Assembly: GCA_022709775.1 (NCBI GenBank)
Contig: JAKLIE010000099.1
Coordinates: 1-6,720 of the forward strand
Origin: Pseudomonadota bacterium
GTDB lineage: Bacteria > Pseudomonadota > Gammaproteobacteria > Burkholderiales > Casimicrobiaceae
Length of the DNA: 6,720 bases
Reading direction: 5' to 3'
Below, piece by piece: positions 6,327 through 6,720 of this stretch. Numbering within the stretch: the stretch's first letter is position 1; every line of letters begins with the position of its first letter. A model generated the notes under the pieces. It saw nothing but the letters and a program-made list of their open reading frames with translations, was not told the DNA's origin and searched no databases. The position numbers and the translations under genes were made by a program.

Positions 6327-6720
6327 TCAGGCGGCTGCGGGCGCCCTGCGCAGCCTCGCGAGCCACACGACGGCCACGACCACGACGGCGAGCACAGGCA
6401 GCGCGAGCATGTTCATGCGCTCCCAGCCGGCGACCGACACCAGCGCGCCCGACGAGAACGACGAGACGCCCATCGTCGCGAACACCGCGAAGTCGTTTGC
6501 GCCCTGCGCGCGCGCCTTCTCGGACGGCGCGTAGGACTCGGTGAGGAGCGTCGTCCCTCCCGTGTACATGAAGTTCCAACCGACGCCGAGCAGCGCCAGC
6601 GCAACGAGGAAGTGCGCGACCGACGTGCCCGACAGCGCCACCGCCACGCACGCGCACACCAGCGCGACGCCCGCGACGATCACCTTGAGCGTGCCATACC
6701 GCTTGATCAGCGACCCGGTG
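6327..6720 (-). CDS. Major facilitator superfamily transporter, C-terminal part; 5' end outside the window
   Basis: The minus-strand frame is open from the right edge (first full codon at 6719) to TGA at 6329-6327, giving the last 130 residues. It begins with GSLIKRYG, a cytoplasmic loop motif typical of MFS proteins. About four transmembrane helices follow at residues 13-31, 37-58, 75-93 and 99-118, then a short basic tail RLRRAPAAA. The loop after the second helix, TESYAPSEKARAQGANDF, resembles the conserved loop of MFS drug/metabolite transporters. A GTG at 6683 is an internal valine codon, not the start, because the helix-preceding loop motif lies upstream of it. It is the upstream neighbour of the enolase-superfamily gene with a 15-bp gap, so it may import that enzyme's substrate. 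That is inference from proximity; the substrate is not readable. Confidence 0.88.
   Translation of the reverse strand, partial: TGSLIKRYGTLKVIVAGVALVCACVAVALSGTSVAHFLVALALLGVGWNFMYTGGTTLLTESYAPSEKARAQGANDFAVFATMGVSSFSSGALVSVAGWERMNMLALPVLAVVVVAVVWLARLRRAPAAA

Noticed and set aside
5158..6657. Long alternative minus-strand frame across the enolase-superfamily gene and the MFS tail, and plus-strand frames opposite it
   Set aside because: All are Arg-rich shadows. Only the frame 5232-6311 shows the KxK, D/E/E, H and E active-site pattern.
1..6720. CRISPR array, tRNA/rRNA, transposase, phage, toxin-antitoxin or defence genes
   Set aside because: I found no spaced direct repeats, RNA gene signatures, terminal inverted repeats with a transposase, or defence-type domains on either strand.

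Overview
The window is very GC-rich and densely coded. It looks like chromosomal DNA of a betaproteobacterium or a close proteobacterial relative. The clues are the E. coli-type dihydrolipoyl dehydrogenase tail, full-length RpiA and ProA, TAnAAT promoter boxes lying close to start codons, and a secreted protein with a C-terminal repeat region that I associate with Burkholderiales-like genomes. The taxon is an inference from style and gene content; no marker gene in the window fixes it.

Layout: (1) 1-336 (+) is the C-terminal end of dihydrolipoyl dehydrogenase (lpdA), probably the end of a 2-oxoacid dehydrogenase operon lying to the left. (2) 337-500 is a 164-bp intergenic stretch with two hairpins. 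(3) 501-1934 (+) encodes an exported 477-residue protein with two duplicated cysteine-bounded domains and three short C-terminal repeats; its function is unknown. (4) 2002-2667 (+) is rpiA, which has its own promoter-like box and a perfect 9-bp inverted repeat that ends in the start codon. (5) 2680-3816 (+) is an AI-2E/PerM-family membrane protein, 12 bp behind rpiA and probably cotranscribed with it. (6) 3869-5161 (+) is proA, preceded by a TACAAT box placed so close to the ATG that the mRNA is probably leaderless. (7) 5162-5231 is a short convergent gap with strong hairpins. (8) 5232-6311 (-) is an enolase-superfamily (mandelate racemase subgroup) enzyme with a complete catalytic residue set. 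(9) 6327-6720 (-) is the C-terminal part of an MFS transporter that runs off the right edge and probably shares an operon with the enzyme.

Functionally, the left and centre are housekeeping metabolism: 2-oxoacid oxidation, the pentose phosphate pathway and proline synthesis. The right-hand minus-strand pair looks like a small uptake-plus-catabolism unit for a sugar acid or other carboxylate. I see no RNA gene, CRISPR array, insertion sequence, phage gene or defence system. I do not think the window holds a new multi-gene system. The items most worth a second look are the uncharacterised secreted repeat protein, the rpiA start-codon inverted repeat, the probable leaderless proA transcript, and the orphan-substrate enolase-superfamily enzyme with its transporter.
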